A stretch of DNA of 64,000 nucleotides from Otis tarda. Taxonomy: Eukaryota > Chordata > Aves > Otidiformes > Otididae. Location of the stretch: positions 22,929,001 through 22,993,000 of the forward strand of contig CM048552.1 of NCBI GenBank assembly GCA_026413225.1, in the 5' to 3' direction. Below are positions 41,301 to 56,300 of the stretch, piece by piece. The notes under the pieces were generated by a model. It was not told where the DNA came from. It saw only the letters and a program-made list of their open reading frames with translations, and did not search any database. Numbering within the stretch: position 1 is the stretch's first letter; every line of letters begins with the position of its first letter. Position numbers and translations under genes: made by a program.

Positions 41301-44300
41301 ATACAGACATAACTGCTTCATCGTTGGATGTTGAAAGAAATAAGAAAGGGTTGTCAAGCATCAGAACAGGCTGCCCGGGGAAGTGGTTGAGTCACCACCC
41401 CTGGAGGTATTTAGAAGATGTGGAGATGTGGCAGTGAGGATGTGGTTTAGTGGTGCACTTGGCAGTGCCAGGTTGACCATTCAACTCAATGATCTAAAAA
41501 GTCTTTTCCAACCTAAAAGACTTTATGATTCTAAATAAAAAAAAAAATCTATATTTATAAAGGAATTTATATCAGAGATCAAGTCTTTGTGCTATAAAAT
41601 GCTTAATAGACTTTTTGTTGCCACAGAAATAAACTAATAAAGAGTTGAAAGCACACTGCATGTTTCTGTGTATTGCTGGTTGCCAGCAGACATAAAGACT
41701 GCAGAACCTGTCTGATCTGAGACACAGCTGGAAGTTGAGATTTCAGGTGAAGCACATATGAGCAGCAGTGAGAAGGATCTCCTTTCTGCTATTAGAGAGG
41801 GAAAGTTCATTGGGGAAGAGAAATGGCTGTTGGGAAAAAAAACCAACCCAACTACTTAAGTATGTTTGAATTGTGAAGCTTCGCTATTAGGATTACCCTG
41901 CAGAGCAAAAGCAAACTTGAAATTAATGAGAGCATATTTAAAACAGCCTTCAATATATACAACATTGATGTTTAATTCATGAGTTCAGTATTAATAACTT
42001 TTGATATGTCAGATTTTATTGTTTCACTCAAACCAGTAAAACCTACGAAGGTAACATTCTTATTCATGCGACTCCAAATTACGAAGAATAGATTCCTGTT
42101 TACTGTAATTAACCTCCCCGTAATCCCGTATTTCATACTTACCCATCAATTTGCTATCAATCTTGACCTTCTCTGTTCTTATGGATAAGTTAAGTTGTAT
42201 GGTCTCATTTGCACTATAGGAGAACTGGAAAAGATGACACAATACAGATATTTATATCTTCATTTGGCAAGGTTAATTTCACGGGTTTTCTACGATTCTC
42301 AATAATCAGAGCTGTGAAGGTTTTAGAAACTATCCCAAACCTTATGGTCTCTTTTTCATCTTGGCCAAATACATTTCTAGAAAAATGTTTTAATGAACCT
42401 AATCCTTCACAATCAGAATTTTCAAGTACCTAGGGACAGCGATATCTGAATCCCCACTTTTCATTAATTTAATTTACATTTGGTTATAAGTATCCAAGTA
42501 GCAAAGGTACTGTTCAGATTCAGTAAGTACGCTGCTAACCCTGCTGAGTTCTCCCTTCCCACACCATCTGGCCCCATTACTTCTGTGGACACGGCAGGCT
42601 CGCATCACATGGAGGGAAAATCTCTTGCATCTTTCGCAGCGCAACCCCCTCGTTATAGCCAAAGCACAAGGTTCATGTGCTCCAAGACATGAGCTTCTGC
42701 TCAGGTTGAAAGACAGCAGCAATAATAACCAGTGGGAAAGGAAAAGAGCAAAAAAAAATACAATGGCTTTATAAAGCAAATGCTTTGTTCTAGGCTCAAA
42801 TGTTGCATAAATGCTAATTAGTTCTCAAAACTACTGTTAGTAGGCTTATAAGACACAAAGGTTAATGCCAGCATAACATTTTTTGAGCTTGTAAATAGTC
42901 CATTTTTTAAAATATTATTTTCTTTCTCTGCAAAATAAACCAGAGTGAAAGAAGCATAGCTATTAAGTAGCCAAACAACAACACACTGTTACCATTCCCA
43001 TTTTTACAGACATAGATCAGGAAAGGTAATGAATTGGGAGTGTGGAGAGGCAGAGCTGTGAAATTCTCATTTTTTATCCTCAATGATTTCACCAGACTGT
43101 ATAAAAAGTGAAGAATAAAATAGTAATTGTCCCGAATTCATCCAGGGAGAGTTCAGTGAATCCATGGATTGGATAGATAGAGAAATCAAAGGGAAAGATC
43201 AAGGGCTTTGAGCGAAGACTCCAGGAGCTCTGAGCCAAAGCTGCTGCCTTTGACTGCTACTGCCAAAGAAGAATCTCCATCAGAGGTGACTTTCTTCTCT
43301 GAGGGAAACCTATATTACCTGTTTATTTCTGGACACATGTGGACACTAGAACAGGTCTATAAGAACTGAATAAGTTTGCTAGGCAAATCATATTTTTGCA
43401 TTTACCTCTTTACTCATGAATGAAAATATTCCTTCATCTGATTCATCAACAGGAGCTTCGAATTTAAATTGGCTGTTTCCAACTACAAATTTTTTATCCT
43501 ATGGAAGAGAAAAGTTCAGCTTAGAGTTTGTATAGCATCACCAAGCGTAATAAAATATCAATGTTCAGCACTGGAAGTAATAAGATCAAACAGAGAAGGC
43601 TAACCAGTTAAAGTCATCTTCTGAAAACAAAGCTAGTGAAACATTGAGCCAGTGCAATCTGCTACTTTGCTGCATCCCTCCAAACATTCATTAAAGGTGG
43701 AAGCATCAAGCAGCACAAATAAAACAAGAACATATCCAGCACTCTGTTTCAGGGAACAATAAGAAAAAGCCAAGAGATGTGAATACTGGATGGTTTCACA
43801 CATCAGATGTGTTATTACCAGAGCTGTGTGAGTTCTGCCCTTAAGATTTTCTCTGTAGGGAAGCTGGGCAGAGCAGGAATGCAAGAATTACATGGGACAC
43901 TGGAATAAACACCTCTCAGACCCTGCTGGCTTTGTTTCGCCTGCCTCACCACAACTCCAGCTGTGTTTTCACAGAACAGTCTTTGATGGCAGCACCAGCT
44001 TAAAGGTATTCCTACCTCCTAGACACCTTTTTCCCCTCTCTTCTCCCTAGGCCCAAAATCCATTCATTCCTGCCGTTAGGCTGCAGCACATACCAACCTG
44101 GGCTGCACTGGCAAAACTCTCAGATCGGCTGCTCTGTGATTCCACTGAGGACCTGAGCTGGCTTAAAACCAAACATATCACCCCATGGCACTGTTTCTGT
44201 GCTGGGTAATTCTTCTGCTCTGGCCGACAGCACAGCTGCACAAACAGCTTTGCCAGAAGAACCAGAGAAAGAAATAAGTAGTAATGACATTTTCAGACAG

Positions 44301-47300
44301 TATTGTTGGTAAAGACTAATAAAATCAGAGCCCACTGAGGGACAAGGCCATCCTCACCTTTTTAGAATCACAGAATGCCCTGAGCTGGAAAGGACCTTCA
44401 AAGATCATCTAGTCCACTCCCCTGCCATAGGCATGGACATCTTTCACTAGATCAGGTTGCTCAAAGCCCAGTCCAACCTAACCTTGTGCACTCCCAATGA
44501 TGGAGCACCTACAATATCCCAGCCCTCTGACCATTTTCACGGTCCTCCTCCGGACATGCTTCAGCAGGTCTATGTCTTTCTTGTACTAGGGACTCCAGAG
44601 CAGGATGCAATACTCCATCTGGGGTCTCACCAGAATGGAATAGAGGGAGAAGGGGAGAATCACCTCCCCCAACCTGCTCATGCTTCTTGTGAAGCAGCCC
44701 AGGATACCATTGGTTTTCTGGGCTGCATCTGCACACTGCTGGCTCATATCTAATATTTCATCCACTAGTAACCCCAAGTCCTTCTTCACAGGCTACTCTC
44801 TATCTATTCATCCCTCAGTCTGTATTGATATTGGGGATTGCCCCAGTCCAGGTGCAGGACCTTGCACATGGCCTTGTTGAACTTAAAGAGAACTTCACTT
44901 TGATGCTTTCTGTGGCTGTAAAGAACCAGTCCCTGCTTTCGTCCAGAACCAGTTGAGTCTTGGAGTATGCGGCAAAAAAATAATAGTTACTTGATTCCCC
45001 TTTCCTGCTCCAAGGGTTAGTAAGCTGCCTCCTGCTGTCATCTAAACCTCATGCATGAGGATCTTATGCAATTTATTTGTAGCCACTTCTTCAACACTGG
45101 AATCACTGGTAACTTATGGGCCACTAGGTTTACCTAATTAGGACAGTGGAAACCTTTCCTATTGCACCTTCCCTGTGACAGGTTGGGTAGCGGACACAAG
45201 AGCCTACCAACGTCTGAGGTGGAGGAAGAGCACAAGCTTTAACCAGGTAAAGGGCTTGACTTCAGTCTCTAGGAGGTTTATGTCATAGAAGGGAACAGAC
45301 CTTTTAATTCTTCCTTCTCAGAAGCTGCATATAGAAAAGAAGCTACTGACTGAGCTCTGAAAACTCCTTTTTGGAAGCTTTACAGCCCATTCTGCTTTAC
45401 AGAAAATGTCTACATACTCCAAGTTTTAAAGCACCTTACAAATGTCTTTTTCTGAGGAATGCTGCCTCACTTTCCATACTCCACATTTCAATATATCACG
45501 AATTTTTCAAAAGTGTTCAAATTCTGCTGCTGCTGAGTAAAGCTTTCCTACACGCTTAACAGAAGGCGTCGGCAGAGGAGGGGAGCTTTGGTGTGTGTGG
45601 CAGCTGCCACCTGGAGCAAACTGAAATCGAGAGTTGCCATACCAGGCTCTCGAGCAGAAGGCCACAGAGCTCACATGCTGCAGCCTGGGTGCAAGAAGAG
45701 ACATGTAGCAAACACTGGGAAGTGGGTTACACATCAGGCACACATGACAAAGACAAATCCAAATGGGAAATTACTTTTAACAAAAATCTTTGGAGGACTA
45801 ATAAGGTTATCTTGATGCTGGTACATCTGACTCTTCTACTGTGCCAGTCTTTCAAGGACTCAGCTGGATGAGAGGATGCCTCTCAGAAGTTGCATGCAAT
45901 ATGCCTGATCAGTACTAAAGAGCTGCATCAAGAGGAGCGTGGCCAGCAGGTCGAGGGAGGTGATTCTGCCCCTCTGCTCTGCCCTGGTGAGACCCCACCT
46001 GGAGTACTGCGTCCAGTTCTGGAGTCCCCAACACAAGAAGGACATGGACCAGTTGGAAAGGGTCCAGAGGAGGGCCACAAAGATGATCAGAGGACTGGAG
46101 CACCTCTCCTATGAGGACAGGCTGAAAGAGTTGGGGCTGTTCAGCCTGGAGAAGAGAAGGCTCCGGGGAGACCTGATAGCAGTCTTCCAATACCTCAAGG
46201 GGGCCTACAGGAAAGATGGGGAGAAGCTGTTCAGTAGGGCCTGTTGTGATAGGACAAGGGGTAATGGGTTTAAATTAGAAGGAGGTAGGTTTAGATTGGA
46301 TATTAGAAAAAAATTTTTTACAATGAGAGTTGTAGAGCACTGGAACAGGTTGCCCAGAGAGGTGGTGGATGCCCCATCCCTGGAAATGTTCAAGGCCAGG
46401 CTGGATGAGGCTCTGAGCAATCTGATCTAGTCAGGGATGTCCCTGCTTCTTGCAGGGGGGGTGGACTAGATGACCTTTGAAGGTCCCTTCCAACTCTAAC
46501 CATTCTATGATTCTATGATTCTAAACTTTCCTCTCAATCTCTTGTCCTCAATGAGGCTATTCCCAAGAGAATGACAACAGCTTACATTTACTTTTCCTTC
46601 CTACTGAAATTCTTTCAGAGGAAGGAGGGGAAGAAAAACAATCAACAGCTGCTCCTCTTTTTCTCTATTTCCCTGCAGCGGAAGCCCTCACGCGGAGATT
46701 ATTCATTGTGCTACAAGGGTTCACAAGTTAAGAGGTGCAGACAAAACACATAAGCTTATTCTTCCACTCTCAGTTCTGCAATAGCAGTTTTAGAAGCTAT
46801 CTACCTCTCCTACTCACTGAGTAAGCTCAAATCTTCACTGCTAATCTCCACCTGGAAATGGAGATGCTTATACGCACAATGCTGGCTAGCGTACTTAGTC
46901 ACCCATGATAAGGCAGGTTGTGCGTCGCCCTTTTAACCAAAGCACAGATTAAACCAAGATAATGGAGCCAGTAGTTCAAAGCAACAACAGAACATTCGTT
47001 TTTGCTTTCTCTAAGCAGGAATTCAGGCAAGGAAAATAGGAGGAGAATTGATATATACCAATGTCCTAATCAATAAAGACCTTAAATGTGTTCATAGCTG
47101 CATGACTGCTACCTCCAGAAACACTGTAATGCCCAGCATATCCTGTGGCAAAATTGTTCCACATGAGAAGTCATATGCTATTTTGCATTCAGGCTGCGGG
47201 CCAATCCTTACAAAATATCCATCCATGGCTTCTCCTGAGCCACCCTGCCCTCCATGAGATATTTACCAAAGGCTGAGTGTAAGTTATGCCCTTACTCAAA

Positions 47301-50300
47301 TGAATTTTCAGTAACTAAAGTTATTGCTTCAGATAGCAGGACTCTACAGGCATGAGCGCCTGTATGATTACACCTATTTCATGCCTTATTTGTCTGTTTT
47401 CACATATACTTAGAGGTCTGTGTATACAGCTGTAGTCACTGTGTGTGCCTCTTCAAGGTCTGGCACTGAAGGCATTATTATTTTGGCTCAAAAGTGAACC
47501 TCTGTATCAGGATATATGGGCTGCTCCCATGACAGAGATGACATTCCCATACGGCTCTCACCTAAGAAAAAATATTCTGATATCATTTGACACTTGTTGC
47601 CCTCCAGCATCTTCCAGCATAGAGTCTATGCATTCATCTTACTTCTTACAGAGACTTAAATTCCACCTAAGCCTTCCCAGTTCCAAGTTAAATAAATGCA
47701 TACAAGGTCTGGCCTGTATGCTAACTGTTAAGCACTGCTACCCATGACAAAGCATTCAATTCCCAGGATGTGTCTGCCTTTGTTAAATGTAATTGGTATC
47801 TGACAGAGGGAAAAAAAAAAAAGTGGAGGGGCAGAAGCTTTTTTGTTCTCTTTTCCTCTACTAGTCATTTGGAAAGATTAAAGTGCTTATTCACAGAATG
47901 ATAAACCAGATGAAGGAGTTTCTAGGTCCCTGTTGCTGTTTCTCCTCCTTGGAGGAAAAGGGTTCTCTAGAAGTCAAACTCAACACATCTAGATTAGGCA
48001 TCTGCTCTGAATTTGTTCTGGAGAGAGAACGGGCTCTACCCCTTCTATCAAGGGAGCACGGAAAGATTTTCCTCTTGTGCAGAAAAACAGCTCTTTATAA
48101 TGCTAAACAAAATAAATGTGAGTAAATTATCTGGAATACTTTTCCATTTTTTAGCAAAGAGAGGTGTGGCGTTTAAGACATCTTGCATGCAGCCAGACAT
48201 AGTCCAGGGACCAGTCCTGGCATCTCAGACAACAGATCAAATTCACCAAATTGCTTTTCTTTGTTTACATATACGTTAAGGTCTTCAAGCTAAGATGTTT
48301 ATTTTTGAACATACACTCGTATAGCATGGTCTTGACATATGTACAGTGTACTCATACACAGCATGGCCTTCATATGACTGTACTGCTTACAGGCTGCTTT
48401 TTACCCTTCTCTGAATACCCTTCTTACACTGTCACTCTCCAGACCTGCTTACCCTTTTCCATCCCCTGGCACGCGTAGCAGAGGTGACAGAAGGACTTTG
48501 TAAGCTATACAGTACTTCAATTTGCCAAACGAAAACAAAAAAAAACCCAACACCTCAAAAACCAAGAGTCTTCTTTCCCGTGATAGATGGCTGGTAATCA
48601 AAGCAATTGATGCAATCTCCGGTGTATCTATCAGCAATTCACATTTACACAAAGACAACACAGAAATAAGCAACAGAAACTAAGAATAAAACTAAGAACT
48701 AAAAAGTAGGTTTTAAGCTTAATTTTCATCAAGCTAACAGGAACATTTCACGCGTTGTCTAGATTACAAAACAATTAAAAGCTTGGAGTCAAACTCTGGC
48801 TTCTTAGAAGCTTTGTAATTTACTTTCTGGAAGCAAGTACTGAGAACAAGAAGCCTTTGCTGCAGCTGAGAAAATACCTTATCTTCTGGTTTGATGGTCA
48901 CACACACATAAACACCAAAAGATTGTTTTACCCAAACTAAGAAACATTTAATTTCTGAGTGCTTTTTTTTTGTTTGTTTGAGAAGTGAGAATTGAATTAA
49001 GCATGCCAAATGATGTCATTCTAGAATAAAAAAGTATTTAATTAGAAAAAAAATTGAAACATTCATAATTCCTAAATCTCCTCTTGTTTCATTAGATGAA
49101 AAATAAATGTCAAGTGTTTCAGTAGGTCCAATTTACATTCTTTAACACCCCCCCCCCATATAAGAGTTAAAATATTTTGTCCAGCTCTGATTCTGTCTTG
49201 GTGATGACTCTACCATAGTAACCAACATTACATCAAACTTGAATGTGTAGCTCTTCTCCTTCTTTAAAAACAATTATGAGCAGGATCTCCAAGGAACACA
49301 AACTAATGCTTTAGTTTAGAGGTGTGGCTGCAGTTTAAGTGGAATTCAAATGACAGCCAGCTTTGAATTAATCCGCTTACCCGATAATAAGCTAGATTTC
49401 TTCCCTCAAAATACACCGTTGTTCGGTACTCCATAGGTATTATTGGAGGGTTAGGGTTTAGAAACTGTGGGCATTCTTCTTCCTGGGGAGAGAAAAAATT
49501 CATACATTATTCCAAATAAAAAGTCTTATCACAACAAGCTCCGATAGCCTTTGGACAATGGAAGGATTGTTCTGAAGAACTTCATGCTTAAAATACAGTG
49601 ACAGATTTGATTACACCCTTTCAAATTAGACATGCTAAAAATGACTGCAGCATATGTCAAAGCTGTGGGTGATTATCTTTCCCAGCCTTGAAATCTTGTT
49701 CCTCCCATTGAAGCAACATAGTAAAAGGAACAAAAATATCCTTTCAGGAGTTATTCAGTCTCACTGCCCCTTCTCAATCACACCCTTAAATTCCCACCCC
49801 CGCACTGTCACTAAAAAAAACCACCTTACACTTTTGGAGTTAACTTTAGAATGATTTTTAAAACCCTGATTCAACCAACTCATATGAGAGAAAAAGCAAA
49901 GAAAATATTGAAGTGTTCTAATAAAAATCTAATAATCTTATTTTTAAACATTACCATATTTTGTTTAATCACATCCTGTATGGAAGAGGACTCTTCACAG
50001 ATATGTCTCTTCCAGTCCCACTGGCAATTCCATCTATTGCTTGCACAGGAATAGCATCTACAAATAAAACATGATAGTCATGACAAACTGTCAGGCTTTT
50101 TCCCCCATTGACAAAAGAAGTAAATGAAATTCCATCTCTATTCACGGAGGGTAGATCAACCTGCTACAGTGTCCTTACTAAATTAAGCTGAAAACTTCAG
50201 AGTAAGAACAGTTCAAGAATCCCAAAAAGCTATTTTCTCCCTTAAATATTTGAGCAAAGATCAGAAATCCACAGCATCTTGCAGAAACTTTGAGATCAAG

Positions 50301-53300
50301 TCTGAGACGACTGGAAATGATCTTGATCAACCTTCATATATAAGGATGAACAATGTGGGGTTTGGGTTGGCTGCGCCTGCCCTGGGGCAGCAACATCTTG
50401 AGCCGGGTAGATGACAGGGACAAAATCAGCTTTGATTGTCTTATTTGAATGCACTGCAACCCAAAGCACCAATCTAACGTCTGAGGGAACAAGTAGGCAA
50501 GTAGATGTCCACGGAGCTCACCTGCAATGGCAATCCAATGAACCAGCCTTTAATTGTACGGGCCATGAATATTCCCATCCCATGTGGTTTATATTACCAG
50601 CACACCCGGTGCCCTTCTACCATTTTTCAACTCAATTAAAATGTAAGAAAAAGGATTTGGACACTGGCAAATTTTGAGAGTGCCAAAGGCTTAATTATGA
50701 AATGACTGAGTAACTCAGCTGTCAGTTACCTGAAACACCACGTTACAGGATCTACACACCTACATTAAGAAGCTGAAATACTTACGGCTGATTTTCAAAA
50801 AGATTCATTGCTTCTTCACAGTCATAAAAAGGGTAAGTATGTGATGCAAAAAATATTTTGTTCTTTCCAAAGGTTAACTGAAGTGGAACGGAAACATGAT
50901 CTATCACAAAAGAAAAAAAAATCTAAGTAGTTGTTGAATTCTTTAGCTCTTGAGCTGAATGACACCATGATAATACTTTTATTATTTTACAGAACATAAG
51001 TAAATATTTAATTACGCTGTTGACACTCTGGATGTAATGACTTGTTATACTTCAGATATATAAGCTCTGTTTTGTCTTTTTAAGCCTTACAAATTTTTCA
51101 GCACACAGTTGTCGGAAGAAAAACAGACATGGGATAAAGGGAAGAAGCAAAATTACAGAATAGCTTTGTTTTATGGGAGTGTTTCCCAGCGGTGCTATCA
51201 TCATGCTAGAATTTTGAAGTCTAGAAGAATAAGGAAAACTGAATAAGGAGATAACTGAACACAGATGAAAACTGGCACAAGAACAGTCATTTAAATAAAA
51301 CATTTTCTTAAATATGAATATGTCTGCATGTAAGATTACTTGTTTCATTTGTTGATTAAAACTGTCATCATCATGTGAATTAAAGCAAGTGATCTCTGTG
51401 GTTAGTGTCCAACAGTGCCTGCAACGCTACGTTACCGCAGGCAATTGTGATCTTCAGTTTGCCGTACATAACCTCTCCACAAATGCGCTTCTCATCTGGA
51501 TCATTACTGAACTAAGAGTGGAAAATTTATCTTCAGAAACTGGTGCTTTCCTCAGTGAAGCTGTTTGAAATACCTTTTGCAGAAATCATTAAGCCCTTGT
51601 GACAAGCTATTTCACAAGCTATTGGGCAATTTCAGACTCTGCTTTCCTTGAACAGGTTCTTGGAAGACCATTAGCTGCTTGGCTGGAAGTCACCTTTGCC
51701 TGCACTGAGTCCCCTTGAATATTTCAGACTGGTAGGAATGCCAGGGGATTTCCTAACAACGGGGCTGCAAAAAAGCATCCCTGCTCTCTAGAAAGATTCT
51801 ATTCCCCTTGGAACCAACCACAACCGAAGCAACCCAGACTTTTCCAAACGTAGTAGAGTTTCTTAATACTAAGTAAATCACTCTGGACTTTTTGTCACAA
51901 GCTGCCAGGAACCACTGTCTGTGTTCATAACTGTCTGCCTTCTGCTGAAGCGTCTGCCAAGCTTCTGAGCATCTTTATTTTACTTTTGAACATTCTTTCA
52001 GATGGACCCCTGTGCAGCCAACTCAGAGAGGCGTATTATTTCTAGGGGACTTGGTTACTCTAACACCACCCCTGACAGGCTTCTAGTCTCACATTTTATG
52101 CTGGAAGACATCAAGATGTCATGTTTATCAACTCAGTCACTTTATATCCTGCTTTACAAAATATTTAGGGAAAGTGAAGTGGCCCTAAATAATGGAGTGC
52201 TGCTTTGGCACTTAGCATAATCTGATACTGTGACACACCCCAGCTAGTTTAAAACTGGCATTTTAATATCATTACTCTTTCTGTAACTAAAACTGGATTT
52301 TGACCTGTTTCAGTCTTAAGAGAACTGAAACTTATCTTAGAAAGTGCTTCCAAGTACAGCTTTGACAGTTCATGGGTGTTGTGATACATATAAAAGGGGG
52401 TACCTCAGGGGTATCTCTGCAAGCTGCAAGAGAATTTGTTTTGTTTTTTTTTCTTTTTGTTTTTTAAACTTGATATATAATAAACAGTGCTGTGTAACTA
52501 GTTTTATTCCATGTGTTTATGCATCAAGATATACGAGCTTAAAGCATGAATAAAGCACTATCTAGGAATCAGCACAAGAGTTATGGTTGTCAACAGACCT
52601 TAAGCATATAATCAATGGTTCAGAACAATGTTACAGCCTTTAATTATACGATCACGTATTTTTCCACTGGACTTACTATTGCAGAAGCTGGAGGACACAT
52701 AGTAGAAGAGGCAGAAGGCTTTATGAGAAAAAGGACAGTCTTGTGACATGGACCAAAAAACAAGCCATTGAACTACAGCTGACTAGAGCAAAACTAAGAC
52801 ATGAGAGATGAAAAACTTCACATCTGAAGTGTTCTTCTGGCCCTATAACTCAGAGTGATTAAGGTAAGATTAGAGTAGCTGGGTTTTGTTCATTTGGGAC
52901 ACAGAAGAGCACCTCTCTGGCTCCATGTCTATGCCTCTGCCAAGCTCCTGTTTCAGGTTCCTGGTAGAAACACTGGGAATGCTAGAGGTTGTAAATACAG
53001 CAATGGAAGAAGTTTGAGCAAATGTTTTTTTCAAACGTTTGAAGAGACAAAGTTCAGCAATAGACTATCTGGGGAAAGGGACTGGATGAGGAAAAAAAAT
53101 CTTCTATGTAGCTCATATAAGACCATCACATCAGAAGCAGCAGGCTATGTTCTTTTGTCTTATTATACATGAACAGCAGCAATATTTGTTTACCTTGACC
53201 TTTCGGTGTTGGAGGAATTAGATCAGGCGGATCACAGATAATAACTCCTTCTTTTAACTGAGCATAATGGGTTGTTTCACCAAATGTACAAAAAATCTGG

Positions 53301-56300
53301 TCGCTGTTAGTCAAAGTTGGTAATGGACTTACAGTCAGTTCCACCTGGAAACAAAATTTTAAAAGGGTAAAATATTTGAAAGAAATTAACCAAGACCAGT
53401 AGGATTTATGGACAGAGAATTTTAACTGCTCTCTTTTTCTGGCCAGTGATGATATTTTGGCTAGTATCACAGAAGACGGTTCTGTTTTTCAATTTTTATT
53501 TCTTCCCATCTGCTAGTCTTTTCTTATACCTCTAGCAATTTTTCCAGGCTGTGTCTATGTTGAATTAGACTGGTACAAAAACCTCTTATCCTGTAAATGC
53601 ATTAGATTAGAACAAAAATGTCTCTACAGACGCACCCAAAAGCCTTTTATTCTTGTCCTCAGTATCCAGTTTACCAACAGTAAACAGAGTGGTTAACACT
53701 TAAATTCTGACAAACTTAATTAAAATTACATTAACCTTAAGCATTACTAGTGAATAATGAAACAAAGGCTGGATGGGCTGGAAAAGCCAGAGTTTGAAAG
53801 GGCTGAATAGAAAAGTGGCTTCCTCAAGACTCAAGGTACATGCAAGAAACCCACTGAGATCTATCATTACTGCTGAAAAAGGATTTCTGAGTGGTGGTGA
53901 GATCTTAACCTCCTTGAGGAGATTATCAACACAGAGTGCATGTGAGAAACTAAAAGCAAAATAAAATGTGAAAACTTAGCAAGGAAAGAGGAAAAAATTG
54001 AAATTTAATTTTGGATGCTGTCCTTGGTTTAATGCTTTGGGTGGGTTAATTACACAGTTTAACGTTTTCCATTTTGTCTTGCCAGTAGAAATTACAACCA
54101 TCCCTTTCTCACTGAAACCGGTCCGCTATGTTATGAGTTGCAATGTTTTTTGGTGAGTAAAGGAATCACGAGGAGACAGTGGCATTAGTGATGTTACAGG
54201 CATAAACCCTCATTTGAAGTTAGGTTTGGTTTTGGGTTTTAGGTATTTTGGCCTCAGATGCTGATATGAGACACCAGAGTCTTGTCAACACAAGCTGACA
54301 AGGTCTGAACTGAGAAAAGGTGTGGATTTTAAGTGAACTAGTTACACTCTATGAAAATTTTTATTCGACACAGATATGCAATACTGTTTACATCATTGAT
54401 GAATGGCATTAAAGTGATTTGAGTTAAAGTCTCTTTCTCTCTGATTAATAGAGATTAAAAGCCATTTTACTTTTTTTTTTTTTTTTTTTTTTTTTAGAGT
54501 TGGAAAGGACCTTTAAAGGTCATCTAGTCCAACCCCCCTGCAAGGAGCAGGGACATCCCCAACTAGATCAGGTTGCTCAGAGCCTCATCCAGCCTGGCCT
54601 TGAACGTTTCCAGGGATGGGGCCTCCACCACCTTTCTGGGCAACCTGTTCCAGTGTTCTATAACTCACATCGCATCGCATTTTACTTGCTGAGCACCCCC
54701 AGAAAGCCCTCAGTCTATACTGGCATGCTCCATTTGGAGTTAGAGCAAGCAATGACACCCTGGTCACACTCTGAACACTCAGTTTTGTTGCCACAGAGTT
54801 GTTTTGCATGCTGAATTTACCTTCTCCATGTACCCAGACAGACTTCGCTGTGTAGGCAAATCCACTGCTGATTTTAAAGCAACAGCTTACGGCTTTGCTG
54901 CTTACTTAAGTTTATGCTCAAGTAAGCTGAAAGGGCAGCATGCAATCTCCCCTATCAATTATTTTTTATGGGTTATACAACACTGTGCAACACTTTCATA
55001 ATATTTAGGTACGTGTAAGTGCTTTATCATCCATACTAGTGCACCACTTTCGTTTACAGAGAAGGTCAAAAAGAGGATTTCTTAGAAGAAAACATGAACT
55101 GCAACCTGCCAAAACAGCAGGCAAGAAAGAGCACTGTGAGAAATGACAGACACTGAGATACCTCCAACACTATCCTATTCCTAGTTTCCACTCTGCATAA
55201 AGAAATGCAGATATTAATCTTCCTGGTAGTCATATTAATGTGCTTTAAGAACATGCAGGGAAAGTATTTTCTTGTTATACCTTAGCAGGGGCTCTGCGAC
55301 TCATATTCAGTGGGTCTGCACTAATGATAGTCATGCATGTGCCACTTGGACTCCATAGCCAGTCGTTCTCCTTATCAGCTGTTCCACAGTCTGCCTTCTT
55401 TGTGCACCTGACAAAACAGGAACAAAAACCAAAACAAAGCATTATTATACCTGGACTCTGCTTTCTCTGAACTATGCAATAATTTCAGCATTAGAGCCTG
55501 AGATTACAACACAAGATGACTGGGAATATGCTTTAATATTGGCTATTGAGGTTGCTATTACACAATTTTTAAAAGAATAAGTGATGGAATAAGTATTGAT
55601 GGTTTGAGATGTCAAAAGCAAGTATTTTGGACACCACCTTGGATTAGACAACCAAATCCATAAGAGACGGTAACATTGAGCACAGGAGCCATCAGGCAAC
55701 GGAGCTATTGCCTGATCATCTGAAACCAGGCTGATTAATCTTCACTGAAATATATAACACAGTCCTGAATGAGTGGGCACAGCCTGCTTCTTTCTGCAGG
55801 TCAAGTGGCAGACACCCGGGTGTTGCCAGTAACAAGACACCCCATTCATGAGAGTAAAATGTGATAGAGAAGTACGGCTGGGGGCACACAGGCTTGTGGA
55901 GAGCTCCTGTGAAACCACAGCACTAGGCATGTTTCTTTTGTAGTGAATGTTTTCATTAACTCCTGACACACCTCTCTCTGTCAGGGCATCATTACCATTA
56001 CAGGGAGATAATAGTGGTTGTGCATTCTCACCAAAAATACTGGGAGATTTTCCCATCTCCCATACAGGAAGGAGAGAAAGAAGAGATCCTGCAGTGCAGA
56101 AGCTGCATGTGTGGCTAGAAAATCTTGCTGCAGTGTGTGGGGGTGGACAGACTCATCCACAGTCTTTCTATTCTGTGCAATGTTTAGGAGAAAATGCTGT
56201 GGGATCTCCGGCTGCTGTAGCAGAAGACTATTAACTCGTCAGGGGCTTTAAGATAGTGCGGTTGCTGCACAGTTTTGTCAACCTTACCCTTAAAGATATC

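Larger units (their letters stand above)
43499..49380. other. Intron, 5882 bp
   Basis: Holds two CR1 fragments in opposite orientation (44364-44893 minus, 45922-46525 plus), about 1 kb apart. A 12-C run lies near 49147-49158. A short imperfect duplication occurs around 48308-48372. No exon or second gene recognised. Confidence 0.75.
53345..55280. other. Intron, 1936 bp
   Basis: Contains a 25-T run joined to a minus-orientation CR1 3' end (54471-54660). The rest is AT-rich with no recognised content. Confidence 0.75.
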
